From Dromiciops gliroides (Eukaryota > Chordata > Mammalia > Microbiotheria > Microbiotheriidae), in contig NC_057863.1 of the NCBI RefSeq assembly GCF_019393635.1, positions 4,502,191-4,566,190 on the forward strand: 64,000 bases of DNA, written 5' to 3'. Below the pieces are notes generated by a model. The model saw nothing but the letters and a program-made list of their open reading frames with translations. It ran no database searches and was not told the DNA's origin. The translations under genes and the position numbers were made by a program. Positions 45,941 to 57,612 of the stretch are shown in pieces; the stretch's first letter is position 1; each line of letters opens with the position of its first letter.

Positions 45941-46391
45941 GGAAAGAAGTTTCTCTGCCCCCTTTCTTCTGGACATAGAAGTCTTGGGCGTAAGCTTTTC
46001 CCCTTTCTGCTGTCTGAATTACCACCTAGTCCTTCATCTGAAGAGGTCTTTGTAGACAAATGTAGAAACCAAAATGGGTGGAAGAACTGAGGAGATATCC
46101 TCATCTTAGAACTCCTTGGACTTAATCAGAGAGCCTTCATTCCACTTCCTGTAGTGACTGATCCTCATTTAAATGTCAGAATCTATCTAGTTCATCTGAG
46201 CTGACCTGGAGATAATGCTGAGCCTACCTCCTGTGCCCACTCCCAAAGGACAGTGTTTGGGGCCAGGGGTGGGGACTTTGAACCACAGCCTACACCTTGA
46301 GCCCACAGACTCATGCCGGGTGGTTTCTGGCCTGGTATGTGTTATTTGAGGACATTTGCCCCCAGGGAATCTCTATGGAATAGGCCAAGGG
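45941..46391. other. Unclassified intergenic DNA
   Basis: No gene or named repeat. Confidence 0.4.
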
Positions 46392-46552
46392 TATTTTTTG
46401 GGGGGGTTGTTTTTTGTGGGGCAATGAGGGTTAAGTGACTTGCCCAGGGTCACACAGCTAGTAAGTGTCAAGTGTCTGAGGCCAGATTTGAACTCAGGTC
46501 CTCCTGAATCCAGGGCTGGTGCTTTATCCACTGCACCACCTAGCTGCCCCCA
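46392..46552 (-). repeat. Full-length tRNA-type SINE
   Basis: TTTTTTGTGGGGCAATGAGGG, GTTAAGTGACTTGCCCAGGG, GATTTGAACTCAGGTCC and CACCACCTAGCTGCCCCC. I did not find a convincing target duplication. Confidence 0.93.
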
Positions 46553-46869
46553 TCAAGGACATTTCTGAACCTAACATGGCAATCTGTTAACTGGACTAAC
46601 CCCTTCCCTATTGCAGGATGAGGTGAAACTAGAAAACTTGGGGGAGATGCTGTGGCCCATCCCTGATATATAGGCACAAAATTCCATCTTGGCAAAGAGC
46701 ATCTGCAGAATGGATGGTCTGCTCCTACAAATAAAAGGGTAGTGAGAACACTCCTCACCCCCATCCTCAGAAAGACTCTGCCCACAGTCCTGAAACCCAA
46801 GTATCTCCAACTCAAGGGAAAATGCAGTATTTCTTATATCCCGTTTATGGAGGATTTGAATTTTGAGGA

Positions 46870-47069
46870 AGGGAGAGACAGACAGACAGACAGACAGAGA
46901 CAGACACAGAGAGAGGGGGGGGGAGGGGGAGGGGGGAGAGAGAGAGAGAGTAAGAGAGAGTGAGAGAGAGAGAGGGGGGGGGAGGGGGAGGGGAGAGAGA
47001 GAGAGTGAGAGAGAGAGAGAGAGAAAGAGAGAGAAAGAGTGAGGGGGCGGGAGAGGGGGGAGGGGAAGG

Positions 47070-47128
<59 letters not shown>

Positions 47129-47140
47129 CAGCAGCAGCAG
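46870..47140. repeat. (GA)n/(GGGGGA)n purine tract ending in (GCA)n
   Basis: (GACA)n at the left, then alternating GAGAGA and G-rich blocks, a final pure (GA)n of about 50 bp, and a short GCAGCAGCAGCAGCAG run. It produces long spurious SLSLSL frames on the minus strand. Confidence 0.97.
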
Positions 47141-47319
47141 CAGCCCCATCCCGGTGGTAACTGGAAAAATAACCCAGTAGCCACTGAAGTCTGGATCAAC
47201 AACTCGGGAGGTCAAGTCCCAGTAAGTCTGATTGTACAAATATTGTGGAGAACCTTAACCCAAACAAGATACCTTCCCATTTCTTCCCCTTTGGAGTCTG
47301 TAATGATTCTGTAAGGTAA

Positions 47320-47750
47320 GTACTTCAAGCATCATCCCAAGCTCAGTGTAGTGAAATAACAACCATGATCGCAGGACTGTGAGAGGCACGATTTGAACCC
47401 AAGTCTTCCTAGCGGTGACGCCAGCACTCTTTCCACTATACCTCCTCAACCCAAAGAAGTAGAAGACCACCTTGGTACCAATCCACAAATCCACCGCTCC
47501 ACCCCTCCAACAGTGAACAAACATTTATCAAACACCTACTATGTGCTAGACACTGTGCTAGGCATTTGGGATATAGAGACAAAAGTAAACAGTGTCTACC
47601 TTAAAGGAGGTTACATTATATCTGGGGAGACTATATCTATATCTATAGCAATATCTACATGTACATGTATGTGTATGTAGATACACACATACATGTATAC
47701 AGGTATATATACATACATTGTGTGCATATGTGTAGGACATGTATTATGTT
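47320..47750. repeat. MIR, L2-like module and TATG/TATC microsatellite
   Basis: A reverse MIR-type fragment (ACGATTTGAACCCAAGTCTTCC) is at about 47320-47460. An L2 terminal module (ACAAACATTTATCAAACACC...TGTGCTAGGCATTTGGG) follows at 47515-47630. TATCTA/CATG-type repeats run from 47635 to 47720. Confidence 0.7.
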
Positions 47751-48539
47751 GCTCAATCTCTATCTAGATAGGGAAATAAATGTAGAGGTCAACACCTGTA
47801 CATGGACATGCATATTCATACAGTACAGTGTAATTGGGGTAAGGCTCAGTCGGGGAAGCAGCAGGGAAAGACTTCACTAGAGGATGCTCCTTACAATGTC
47901 AGGGAAGAGAGGACATGGGAGCTAATGTAAATTGCACATGCTCCAGAAGTGGTAGAGACGTTCCATCCACCAATGCCAGCCCACGGGTCAGAGCCTTGAA
48001 GCCATGCCGGGGGCCTGGGGGCAGATGGTGATAATACGAAGCCCTGGAGTCATACCCGGAGAGCTGAGTCAGGAAGAGCCGCAGCAAAATGGCCCCGTGG
48101 CCCCACTGGCACATAAATCAATACTGTAAAAGCTCAAGCCTCTGAAGGCACGGATGGAGTGGTAGAGACAGTCCGTCGTCCCTCCCGCTCCATGTCCCCT
48201 GCCTAGCCAGCCTCCTAATCTAATGCTGACCTGTCAGCCTCAAGCTCTGCTCCTACAGAGGGTCTCTCACTTCCATTTCAGTCACTTGGATTTGAGTGCA
48301 CCAAAGAACCAGGACACTGACCTGACTGATTGATCTGGCTCTGGCTCATACCCTTCCCTCAGTGCCCACAGTGATCCTAATCATAAGTGTGCGCCACCCC
48401 TCCTCCTACATCGGACAGATGCTAAATCCCTCTTGCGGCTACTTCAATCCCGAACACCCTTGAGAGCGCCACACGTCTGGTCCCATCAGTTTCCCAATGA
48501 TGGCTGCTTCCTTTGGCTTCCCCGAGCTTCCAATCAATT
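47751..48539. other. Unclassified intergenic DNA
   Basis: No gene or clear repeat is recognised. Confidence 0.4.
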
Positions 48540-49445
48540 ACTCCCTTTCTTCACTGTCTTCCCCCTTCTGCTGCTCTTTGGCAGATTTAATTAGAGGAAT
48601 GCATTTTATAGGACTGTGAATCCAGGGAAATTTCAATTCCTAGTATTCCATAGATTGGAGAGATTAGGGAAGGACGGTGGGGGAGGAGCAGATGTGGTAA
48701 ATGGTGATATTTGTCACTCCCCAATGAATGAATCCATGGCCTGAGATAGTCTCCTGATTTTTCAGGGCTCACAATAACACAGTAAATTCTTTTATTAAAA
48801 TCCTTTTAAAATTAGGCCCCCAGTTCCCTTATTTTAGTCTGACTTCTGACCTCAAAAGCAAACTAGGGCCAAGCTCAGGAGTTGAAGCCAAGTGATGATT
48901 CAGGAGGTTCCCTACACAGGAAGGGAGAGGCCGGAGGGCTGGTGCCCCAAGCCTAGGTCTAAGCCATTTGTTACCCACGTGCTAACACAGCAGCCCTTCC
49001 ACAAAAGCTGCTGAGGAGGCCTTGTGGCCAGCGGGCCGAGCAGAATAACAATCCAAATAGATGAGGCACAAGAGCATGACAAAAAGGCAGGGGAGGGGGA
49101 GCTTGCCCTTCCTGGGAGCCGGGGGCTACTGAGCAGATTTCCTCTGGGTGCCTTATCCCCTTGGCTGTGTGGATTTAATTATGGTGCCAACATGAGCAAA
49201 CGCCCATGGTCGAGTCGTAAAACCAATCAGGTTTTAATTTTATGAGAGATAAATCCCCCGGGGTTCTTGTTTCTGGAGTTGATACCAATATTTTCATTGG
49301 AAGTAAGGGCCTAATAAACTTCTATTTTTATTGAAGAATAACATGATTCTTCAAAGATGATTAAACTGAAAGAACAGAGAGAAAGCACATCGTTCTCTTC
49401 ACAGGAATGAACAAATGAAGTCTATTGACATCGAGACTCTCTGTT
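48540..49445. other. Repeat-free block, candidate regulatory or conserved non-coding DNA
   Basis: About 900 bp without young repeats. It contains a CACGTG E-box at 48976, GATTTAATTA-type homeodomain motifs near 48585 and 49170, and ATTATGG/CCAATCAGG text near 49180-49220. This texture is typical of developmental enhancers, but I cannot test conservation. Confidence 0.25.
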
Positions 49446-49549
49446 CTGGAAGGAAATGTCATGAACTCAGAGAGCCAAGATCGGAGCTTCAGGCTTTAGG
49501 CTCTGTGTGACCTTTCCAGGTAAAATTAGACTGGTCACTTCACCTTTCA

Positions 49550-49795
49550 ATGAATGCATGTAAATATATCGAAAGTTGACATGTTTATGGCACTTTCAAA
49601 AATGCAAAGTGTTTGCATGCATCATCTTATCTGGGGCTCATAATTGTATTGAAAGGGTTATTATACCCATTTCACAAATGAGGAAAGTGAGTCTCATACT
49701 GGTTAAGTGACCACAACTGGTATCAGAGGCAAGATTTGAACCCAGGTGTTCTTGAATCCAAGTTCAACACCCCGTCCGTCCACTTTGTTACCTTG
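49550..49795 (-). repeat. MIR relic
   Basis: TACCCATTTCACAAATGAGGAAAGTGAG, GGCAAGATTTGAACCCAGG and AGTTCAACACCCCGTCCGTCC. Confidence 0.8.
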
Positions 49796-49834
49796 TTTCA
49801 GGTGTAGAACATGAGGGAATACGTGAGAGATATT

Positions 49835-50145
49835 ACCTTATGAAGGTAAAATGAGCAGGACTTGGCAACAAACTGGATATGGGGGGCAGGGTAAGAGAGT
49901 AAGGAGTTGAGGATGACCCCTAGGTTAGGAGCCTGGGTGACGGGGGGGGGGGGGGGGAATGGTAGTAGGTTTTTAATTCAATTTTGCCTTTGTTAAGTTT
50001 AAGATTCCTATGGGAAATACAGTATGAGACATCTGATCTAGGAGTGAGAATTGCATTCATGAGAACATCAGATGAGAGTAGAGAGGAAGAAGAAAAGAGA
50101 GCCCAGGGTAGAGTGTTGAGAAATTACCCATGAGAAGATCCCCAT
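49835..50145. repeat. L2-like relic with poly(G) run
   Basis: GACTTGGCAACAAACTGGATATGG, GTTGAGGATGACCCCTAGGTT and CAGGGTAGAGTGTTGAGAAATTACC follow the L2 consensus. A G homopolymer of about 18 bp lies at 49941-49958. Confidence 0.6.
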
Positions 50146-50372
50146 GGTTAGCACCTATGACCATTTTGGCTTTAGGGAATTTATCCTAGACAAAACAATT
50201 GAGTTCAATCACAATAGCTCTGAGCAACTACGCAGAATATTCCTAACCATTTGGGCATAAGTTGGAATCTTTGCTTAAATTTAAATCTATATTATTTTGG
50301 TTGGCCTTTGGATTCTTTGTGGTTGAGGGGAGAAAATCATGTTACTAAAATTGTTTGGGTAACAAAGCAACT

Positions 50373-50630
50373 AGGATAACTAGGAGGCACAGAGCATAGA
50401 ATGCTGGGCCTAGAGTCAGAAAGTCCTCTTCCTGAGTTCCAATCTAGCCTCAGACACTTCCTAGCTGTGTGACCCTGAGCAGGTCACTTAACCCTGTTTG
50501 CCTCGGTTTCCTCGTCTATATAATGAGCTGGAGAAGGAAATGGCCAACCCCTCCAGTATCTCTGCCAAGAAATCCCCAGGTGGGATCACAAAATGCCGGA
50601 CATAACTGCTTGGAAGCGAACAGAATACCA
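50373..50630 (+). repeat. THER-type CORE-SINE
   Basis: TAGGAGGCACAGAGCATAG, TCTAGCCTCAGACACTTCC, TTTGCCTCGGTTTCCTCG and GGAGAAGGAAATGGCCAACCCCTCCAG, ending around GGACATAACTGC. Confidence 0.9.
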
Positions 50631-51639
50631 GACTGGCCGCTCTCAGGGCTTTCCCTCCCCCTGTGCCCGTAGCCTTGATTCTACACCTGCCCCCTTCCTC
50701 CTATGCTGCTGGAGATATTTGTGTTATCAATATGAGGCTGGTCTGGGATTAATGAAGCCCTTTCCTTCTCAAAAGCCCAAGGAGCATTCCACACACATCC
50801 AAGACAGACCCTGGCCAACACTCTCTCTTGGGCTCCTTGGAAATGAGAACTCGTGTGGCCTGGGGTATTTTACTACTCTGGTCCTCTTAAACCAATGATT
50901 TATAAGCCTCCTTACTCCCATAAATTCATTCACCCTGCACCTGGGTCCCAGAACAGTGAATGTTCTCCTTCCATTTTAGGGCTGTGAAGTACTGTTTGAC
51001 TCATTTATAGCATCTTGTAAATAAGTCCTGGAATCTCCTATTTTGGCACTGGGCAGTGGTGAGGGAGATTTCTAGGGCCTGAGCATCCTTTCTGTGCCCT
51101 CTCCAGTGGAGTTAGAAAGACCTTTCATGCCTACCTCTCAATACACTAGCTCTTAGATGCTGAGGGCCTTTCAGGGGCACGCTGCCAGCTCTCCTGCCTC
51201 CAGAGGCTGAGAGATAGGGAGAACATCATTATGCCCCCAAAGCATCTTTCCCCTTTGGGATTCTGGGTGTTTCTTTGCCAAGAAAAGGCTTGGAGCACTC
51301 CCCAGTTTATTGCTTAGAGGAGATACCGAAGGAAACAACCCTCCTCATTCTGAAGCAATTGGGCACAGTCAGCAGACTGTGTGACATTTCTTTTCAGAAC
51401 AGGAAGACAAGCAAGAAGTTTTCAGGGATTTATTTTTTGCTTGGACCAGAGGGAGCAGTGGAATTAGAAAACGAGATTGTGGGCAGTATATTGTCAGGCC
51501 GCCATTGCCCTCCTTCAAGCTGTCTCTTTCTGGGCTCTCCTTGGTGTCAGTAAAAGGAAGCTTTGGCCAGAAGAAACTCGGTGGTACCTAGCCTCAGCAC
51601 AGGAGGCAGGCCTTGTTTAAGGGCATGACCAATTTTTAA
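50631..51639. other. Unclassified intergenic DNA
   Basis: About 1 kb with no recognisable gene. The frames 50593-50898 and 51275-51553 show no domain or splice context. Confidence 0.4.
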
Positions 51640-53760
51640 AATTTTAACTTCATTTAATTTTAATTTTTTTTGTATTTCCGCATTAGTTATGTAAAAAACA
51701 TAAAAAAGAAAGCAAACACATACCAAAATAAAAGTAGAGGAAAAAGTCTACTTTGATCCACATTCAGGTTCCATCCATTCTTCCTCTTCAAATGAACATC
51801 ATTTTTCATTGTTGAGTCCTTCAGAATTGACTTGGATCACTGTATTGCTAAGAAGAGCTAGGTCATTCACAGTAAACCTTTGTACAATATTGCTGTTACT
51901 ATGTCCAATGATTTGGCTCTGCTCACTTGACTTTGCATCAGTTCATATATGTCTTTCCAGGTTTTTCTGAGAGCATCCCACTTATCGTTTCTTAAAACAA
52001 AATAGTATTCCATCACAATTATATATAAGAACTTGTTCAGCTATTCCCTAATTGATAGATATCCCTCAATTTCCCATTCTTAGCCATCACCAGACTTTGA
52101 AGTGGTATTTATTGGCCAAAGTGTGGTTTTATAGCCCTTTTGGGCAAAGCTCCAAATTGCTCTACAGAATCACTAAATCAATATGCAACTTCACCAACAG
52201 TGCATTAGTGTCTCACTTTTCCAACATTACCTGTAGATTTGTCATTTTCCTTTTCTGTCATAATTAGCCAATCTGATATGTGTGGGATGGTTACTCAGAG
52301 ATCTTTTAATTTGCATTTCTCTAATCAATAGTGATTTCGAGCATTTTTTGTATGACTGATTACTTCAAATGAAAATTACTCATTTATATCCTTTGACCAT
52401 TTATCAGTGGGGGAATGGTTCTTATTCAATTTTACATATTCAAGAAATAAAGTCTTTATCCAAGAAAATTGCTATAAATTTTTTTCACAGTCATATTTAC
52501 TATGTATTCCCCTCCATCCTATCATCTCCCTGTTTATTGGCTCTCTCCTTTCACCCTGTCGATTTTCAAATATGTTTTGCTTCTAACTTTTAATTTCCCA
52601 ATCCACCCTCCCTTCTAACCACACCCTGCTTCTCTCATTCCCTTCCCCTCCTACTTTACCATAGAGTAAGGTAGATTTTTACACCCAACTGGGTGTGTAT
52701 GGTATTCCCTCTTTCAGCCAATTTCAACAATAGTAAGGTTCTGTGGTATTCTCTACCTCCTCCATCTTCCCCTCCACCATAAAAGCTCTTTTCACACCTC
52801 TTTTATGTCAGATAGTTTATTCCATTCTGTCCCTTCCTTTCCTCTTCTTCCAGTATATTCCTCTTTTTTACCCTTTTTGGTTTTTTTAGATAATCATTCC
52901 ATTATATTCAACTCACAACCATGTCCTCTGTCTATAGATATGCCTTCTAATTGCCCTAGTAATGAGAGTTTTTAGGAGTTACAAGTATCACTTTCCCATG
53001 AAGGAAGGTAAACGGTTTAACAATACTGAATTTCTTATGATTTCTCTTTACTGTTTACCTTTTTATGATTTTCTTGTATTTTGTATTTGAAAGTCAAATT
53101 TTCTATTCACCTCTGGTCTTTTCATCAAGAATGCTTGAAATACCTCTATTTCATTGAATATCCATTTTTCTACTGAAGGATGATACTCCGTTTTGTTGGG
53201 CAGGTGATTCTTGGTTGTTAATCCTAGCTCTTTGGCCTTCTGGAACATCATATTCCAAATCCACTGATGCTTTAATATAGAAACTGCTAGATTTTGTGTT
53301 ATCCTTTCTGTGGTTCCATGATATCTGAATTGTGTCTTTTTGGCTGCTTGCAATATTTTTTTCTTGACCTGGGAGCTCTGGAATTTGGCTATAATATTCC
53401 TCTTCGTTTTTGAGTTGTTATTTTCTTCAGTATTCTTTGTGCCACCTTTACCAAGCTGTTGACATTTTTAATGCTTTTCTTGCATCACTGTCATTTTTTC
53501 TTCCCAATTTTCCCTCTACCTCTATTACTTTTTAAAATCCCTTTTGAGCCCTTCCATGGACTAAGACTAATCCATATTTTTGTTCAAGAGTTTGCATGTA
53601 GCAGTTATGACTTATGTTGCCTTCTTCTGACTTTGTGTTTTGATCTTCCTTGTCACCATAGTAATTTCTTAAACTTGGACTTTTTCTGATGTTTGCTCCT
53701 TTTTTCTTATCTATTTATTGACTTTTAATCATATTCTTAAAGGGGCTCTGCTTCTAGAGA
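51640..53760 (-). mobile_element. HAL1-like element: L1 ORF1 joined to an L1 3' end, no RT
   Basis: On the minus strand, the frame 53353-53063 reads QAAKKTQFRYHGTTERITQN...NMMFQKAKELG...FLMKRPEVNRKFDF. It aligns with the C-terminal domain of L1 ORF1p (human: RAAREKGRVTLKGKPIRLTAD...FNILKEKNF...FVTTRPALKE). A spacer of about 600 bp follows (52475-53062). The L1 ORF2 C-terminus and 3' UTR then run to about 51640 (GATCACTGTATTGCTAAGAAGAGC, CTTTCCAGGTTTTTCTGAG in plus orientation). The endonuclease and RT regions, several kb in a full L1, are absent. This is the architecture of half-L1 elements, which move with L1 machinery. Confidence 0.75.
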
Positions 53761-54429
53761 GGAGGGGGCAGTGTCCCAAGCCTCAAGTTTTACGTATTGC
53801 TTTTTTAAGAGATAATTATGGGGATCTGTAAGTTGCTTGTTTTTCCAAGGTGGTATGATCTAGGGACATATGTGTTTACTACTCTCCTGGACTGTGTTAT
53901 GGTCTGTAAATGACCACAAGCACTCTTTTGCACCCTGGAACTCCAACCAAGGACCCAGATCCCCTGTGGGCACAAGCTCTGGTGTGCTAGTGCTTCTCCT
54001 TGCCCTGGGACTGAGACCCAGGACTGTGATCCAGATACAAGTATGGAATGTTCAACAGAATATTGACTCTGGCACCAGCAAAGGAGCCCCTGTAATCTTC
54101 TGACTATCTATCTGACCCTCTTACCATCTGTGGGCTGACAGATCCAGAAACCACCACTTCCAAGGGGCATGACTGTTACAGAGAAAAACCAAAATCAATC
54201 ATTTCTGAAAAGTTTCAGCCTTATTGTTGTGGTGTTTATTATGTTTTGTTTTGTTCTTAGAGATTTCATTGTAAAGACTCTCAGAATGAATGAAAGCAGA
54301 TTTAGAGTGAAAAAGTCTGGCTGTGTATTCTGGCTGGCCAGTGCAGGTGAGCATTAGCATTCAGCCTTCATTTCTGCCACTGTAAAACTCCTAAGCTCAG
54401 AAATGACTCGTTGGTCAAGGGAAAGGTTC
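53761..54429. other. Unclassified DNA upstream of the HAL1-like element
   Basis: Parts may be the element's 5' UTR, which I could not delimit. No gene is supported. Confidence 0.35.
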
Positions 54430-54790
54430 CGTCTTGGGGAGGTAGCATGGAAAGAGTAAAAGGGTAGAAAGACTTGAGTTAGTTCTTTAGTTCTCCTTCC
54501 TGGGCCTCAGTTTTCTCAGCTGTAAAGTGGGGGGGAGGCTGGATGAGCCAATCTCTCTCCCATGGGTCCCTTCCAGCTGCCATCTACATCTCAGCCAGCT
54601 TGGCCTGTTTCATGGTTCCAGAATCCATCATTCTGTCTTTCACCTCTGGTTTTGTACAGGCCGTTCCCCATGTCCAAGATGCTTTTCTGTTTCACTTTGG
54701 CCTCTTGGGAGACATGGATCCCCTCGAGGTTCAGCTCAAGGGCTGCCTCCTGAAAGAGGCCTTCCTGGATTTCCCCAGTTCTTTGAGTTC
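54430..54790. repeat. MIR (+) and L2-like relic
   Basis: GGGCCTCAGTTTTCTCAGCTGTAAAG and GGGTCCCTTCCAGCTGCC are MIR. CAGCTCAAGGGCTGCCTCCTGAAAGAGGCC at about 54730 is L2-like. Overlapping frames (54527-55058) are not genes. Confidence 0.6.
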
Positions 54791-54822
54791 CCCTGCCCGA
54801 GTGATATCTGTATTGCCCTTAC

Positions 54823-54875
54823 ACAGACACAGATACACAGACACACACACACACACAGAGACAGACACACACACT
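54823..54875. repeat. (CA)n / (CAGA)n microsatellite
   Basis: An impure CA run of about 50 bp. Confidence 0.95.
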
Positions 54876-55004
54876 TTCTGGTTCACAGATGACTCAGAGA
54901 ACTCAGGAACTCTTGTCATGAGACTGGTACCTACTCAGTCAGATTCTCTGTGTCCTTCCTGCATCTGCTTTTCTAATCTAATCCAATCCTGTGAAATTTG
55001 CTTT

Positions 55005-55331
55005 CTGCCAAACACTGCTCTATACAAAGACTGCAATGAAAATAGCCCAGACCTGTAAGGAGGGTATAATACAGAAGGGGAAAATGCAGACAGGCCAGAA
55101 AATACAAAACATAAACAAAGTGAATGGAAGGCAATTTCTGGACTGTGGGCAGGGGGTAAGAATAATTAGAAGCATCAAAAGAGACCTGTTGGCCAGAACA
55201 TCTGAGCTGAGCCTTGAGAGGCACAGGGATTTCCAGCAGGCAGAGCTGAGGAGAGAGGGAGTGAGTGCAAAGCTGTGGACATTAGAGATAGACCGCTGTG
55301 GGGCAGAGGAAATAGGCCAGTTTTTCTTGGA

Positions 55332-55366
<35 letters not shown>

Positions 55367-55560
55367 TGTGTCTGTGTATGTGTGCATGTACGCACATGCT
55401 CTGGTGGGAGATTTACTTAAGATCATTTTGGAGAGAGAAATTGGAACCAAACTGTAAAGTACTTTAAATGCCAGCCTATTTTCCCTCTTACCCTAAAGGC
55501 CATAGGGAGCTAGTGAGGCATTTGAGCAGATGAGTGACACAGTATCAGTGTTCTCCGTTT
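55005..55560. repeat. L2-like element split by a (GT)n microsatellite
   Basis: AAACACTGCTCTATACAAAGAC, CTGAGCCTTGAGAGGCACAGGGATTTCC and GGAGTGAGTGCAAAGCTGTGGAC follow the L2 consensus. After (GT)n at 55335-55370 it resumes with TAAAGTACTTTAAATGCCAGCC and GGGAGCTAGTGAGGCATTTGAGCAG. Confidence 0.65.
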
Positions 55561-56154
55561 GGGAGCTGTGTCAGTGATGGCTTAGGGAGGGGCACCTTGT
55601 AAGATAGCTAGGGCACTTGCTTTTGTCTGTATGAGTCTACACCACACCTCAACTCTCTAAGCCTCCCAGTATGACTATTTAAAGTCCCACCAGGCTCAGA
55701 GAACAGTTGTTTAAAATTCTATTTCGTTAATCCATTGTGTGGCTCCATCTCTTGCTATTTGTAATGCTGACATTGGCTCCCCCTGTCCTTCCCCCATTTG
55801 GTTTGAGTCTCAGACCCCAGGTGCTCCCTGTTCGTCAGACTTTTAAGGAAGTAACTCTCTCCTGATGCTGTGATGGCTTTTTCCAAAGGCTTCCTAACAT
55901 GATATGATGAGCTATAATACTCAAAATGGGGAAACATTTCTGAACACCTCCTGAGCTCTTTGAGTCTAACAGAGATGCTCTGTAGACTGAAGACAGCATC
56001 TCCCTAGAATGGCAGACTATAATGCTGCCTGTTTAGTTTTAAGTGGAAATGCCTTTTGATACTCAAAGATGGTCCATCCCCCTTTCCCTTCTTCCACCTG
56101 TATAAGAGGGAGATTAGTGAGGTAGAAATAGCCTTTTTTTTCAATAGAAGACTT
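55561..56154. other. Unclassified intergenic DNA
   Basis: No gene or named repeat. Confidence 0.4.
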
Positions 56155-56465
56155 GGTATAAATTTCCACTTCTGAAACTTACTGTGTGAGTCTCGGTTTG
56201 CTCATCTGCAAAATGGGATTTATGACATTTGTTCTACTTTCTTTGCACAGTTGTTAGTTAAACAGCACTAGGTTTTAAAATGTACTAAACAGGTGGTACA
56301 GTGGATTAAAGCATCAGCCCTGGATTCAGGAGGACCTGAGTTCAAATTTGACCTCCAATACTTGACACTTACTAGCTGTTTGACCCTGGGCAAGTCACTT
56401 AACCATCATTGCCCGGAAAAAAAAATGAATGAATGAATAATAAATAAGATGGACTAAACAAAGGA
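56155..56465 (+). repeat. MIR trace followed by a tRNA-type SINE
   Basis: MIR text (GAGTCTCGGTTTGCTCATCTGCAAAATGG) lies at 56190-56220. The SINE body begins at about 56289 (CAGGTGGTACAGTGGATTAAAGC) and ends with an A-run plus GAATGAATGAATAA. GTACTAAACA before it and GGACTAAACA after it are a likely target duplication with one difference. Confidence 0.85.
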
Positions 56466-56539
56466 CTTGCCTAGAAGTACAAGGCTCTCTCCTCACTATG
56501 CCCTGAGGCTTCAATGCAATCCAAGAATAATAATGAGGG

Positions 56540-56715
56540 TTTATATTATTCTTTAAGGTTTACAAAGCACTTTACAGGTATCATCTCACTTGATCCACTC
56601 AACAACCCTGTGAGGTATATGCTATTATTAATTCCATTTATAGATGAAGAAATTGAGGCTGAGAGGTTTAATGACTTGCCCAGGGTCACCCCGCTAAGCC
56701 GCTGAAGCTGTTTGC
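56540..56715 (-). repeat. MIR
   Basis: TTTAAGGTTTACAAAGCACTTTACAGG, CCTGTGAGGTATATGCTATTATTAATTCC and AGATGAAGAAATTGAGGCTGAGAGG. Confidence 0.85.
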
Positions 56716-56734
56716 CATTAAGCGACCTCTTGTG

Positions 56735-57015
56735 GCCAACAACCATAATTCAACAAATACCAGTTAACCTACTTGAGGTGATTCTGCGGGTACAAAAACA
56801 AACCAGTTCCTGAACTCCAGGAGCTGCCATTCTCCTGGTGGGGAGGGCCTTCTAAATACCCAGATAATTAAATGCACAATATATACTGAGTGATTGCAAG
56901 AAGAAGGTAACACTAATGTTTTGGGGTGTTAGCAAAGTCTTGTGCAGCAGGAAGGAAGGCTGGGCTTTAAAAGGCAGACATGTGAGGAGAGATTGCACAG
57001 AGGTATGTATCAGGG

Positions 57016-57046
<31 letters not shown>

Positions 57047-57080
57047 TGATGGAATGTCACTCTAAGAAGGAACATGGTGC
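56735..57080. repeat. L2-like relic with (GT)n
   Basis: GTTCCTGAACTCCAGGAGCTGCC and GGCTGGGCTTTAAAAGGCAGACATG are L2-like. A (GT)13 run lies at 57016-57043. Confidence 0.6.
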
Positions 57081-57084
57081 AGGC

Positions 57085-57335
57085 CAGTTTGTCTGGGGAA
57101 GCAAGGTAGCTAGCAGAGGACAGAGCACCAGATAAGAAGTCAGGGAACCCTGAGTTTGAATTCTGCAGCAGATACTTACTATGTTACCTTAGACAAGTCA
57201 CTAAACATACAGCCTGCTTCTTCATCCATAAAATGGAGATAATAACACCTACCTTACAAGGTTATCAGGAAGATAAGATCAAAACATATGCAAAGTGCTT
57301 TGCAAATCTTAAAGTCCCATGTTATTGTTAGCTTT
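57085..57335 (+). repeat. MIR CORE-SINE
   Basis: AGTCAGGGAACCCTGAGTTTG, CATCCATAAAATGGAGATAATAACACC and CATATGCAAAGTGCTTTGCAAATC. Confidence 0.8.
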
Positions 57336-57359
57336 CATCACCATCATGATTAAGTATTT

Positions 57360-57612
57360 GTTGTTGTGGAGTCGTTTCAGTCATGTCCAATTCTCTGTGA
57401 CCTCATTTTAGGTTTTCTTGGCAGAAATACCAAAGTGGTTTGCCATATCCTTCTCTGACTCATTTTACAAATGAGTCACTGAGGGAAACAGTGAAGTGAC
57501 TTGCCCAGGGTCACATAGCTACTAAGTGTCTGAGGCCAAATTTGAACTCAGGAAGAGGAGTCTTCCTGACTCCAGGCCCAGTGCTCTATCCCAAGGGGCA
57601 CCCAGCTGCCAT
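57360..57612 (-). repeat. THER-type CORE-SINE, near full length
   Basis: GTTGTGGAGTCGTTTCAGTCATG, GTTTTCTTGGCAGAAATACC, AAGTGGTTTGCCATATCC, GTGACTTGCCCAGGGTCAC and GAACTCAGGAAGAGGAGTCTTCCTGACTCC. Confidence 0.93.

Noticed and set aside
46571-47239. 222-codon minus-strand SLSLSLSL frame
   Set aside because: Derived from the GA-rich tract; low complexity.
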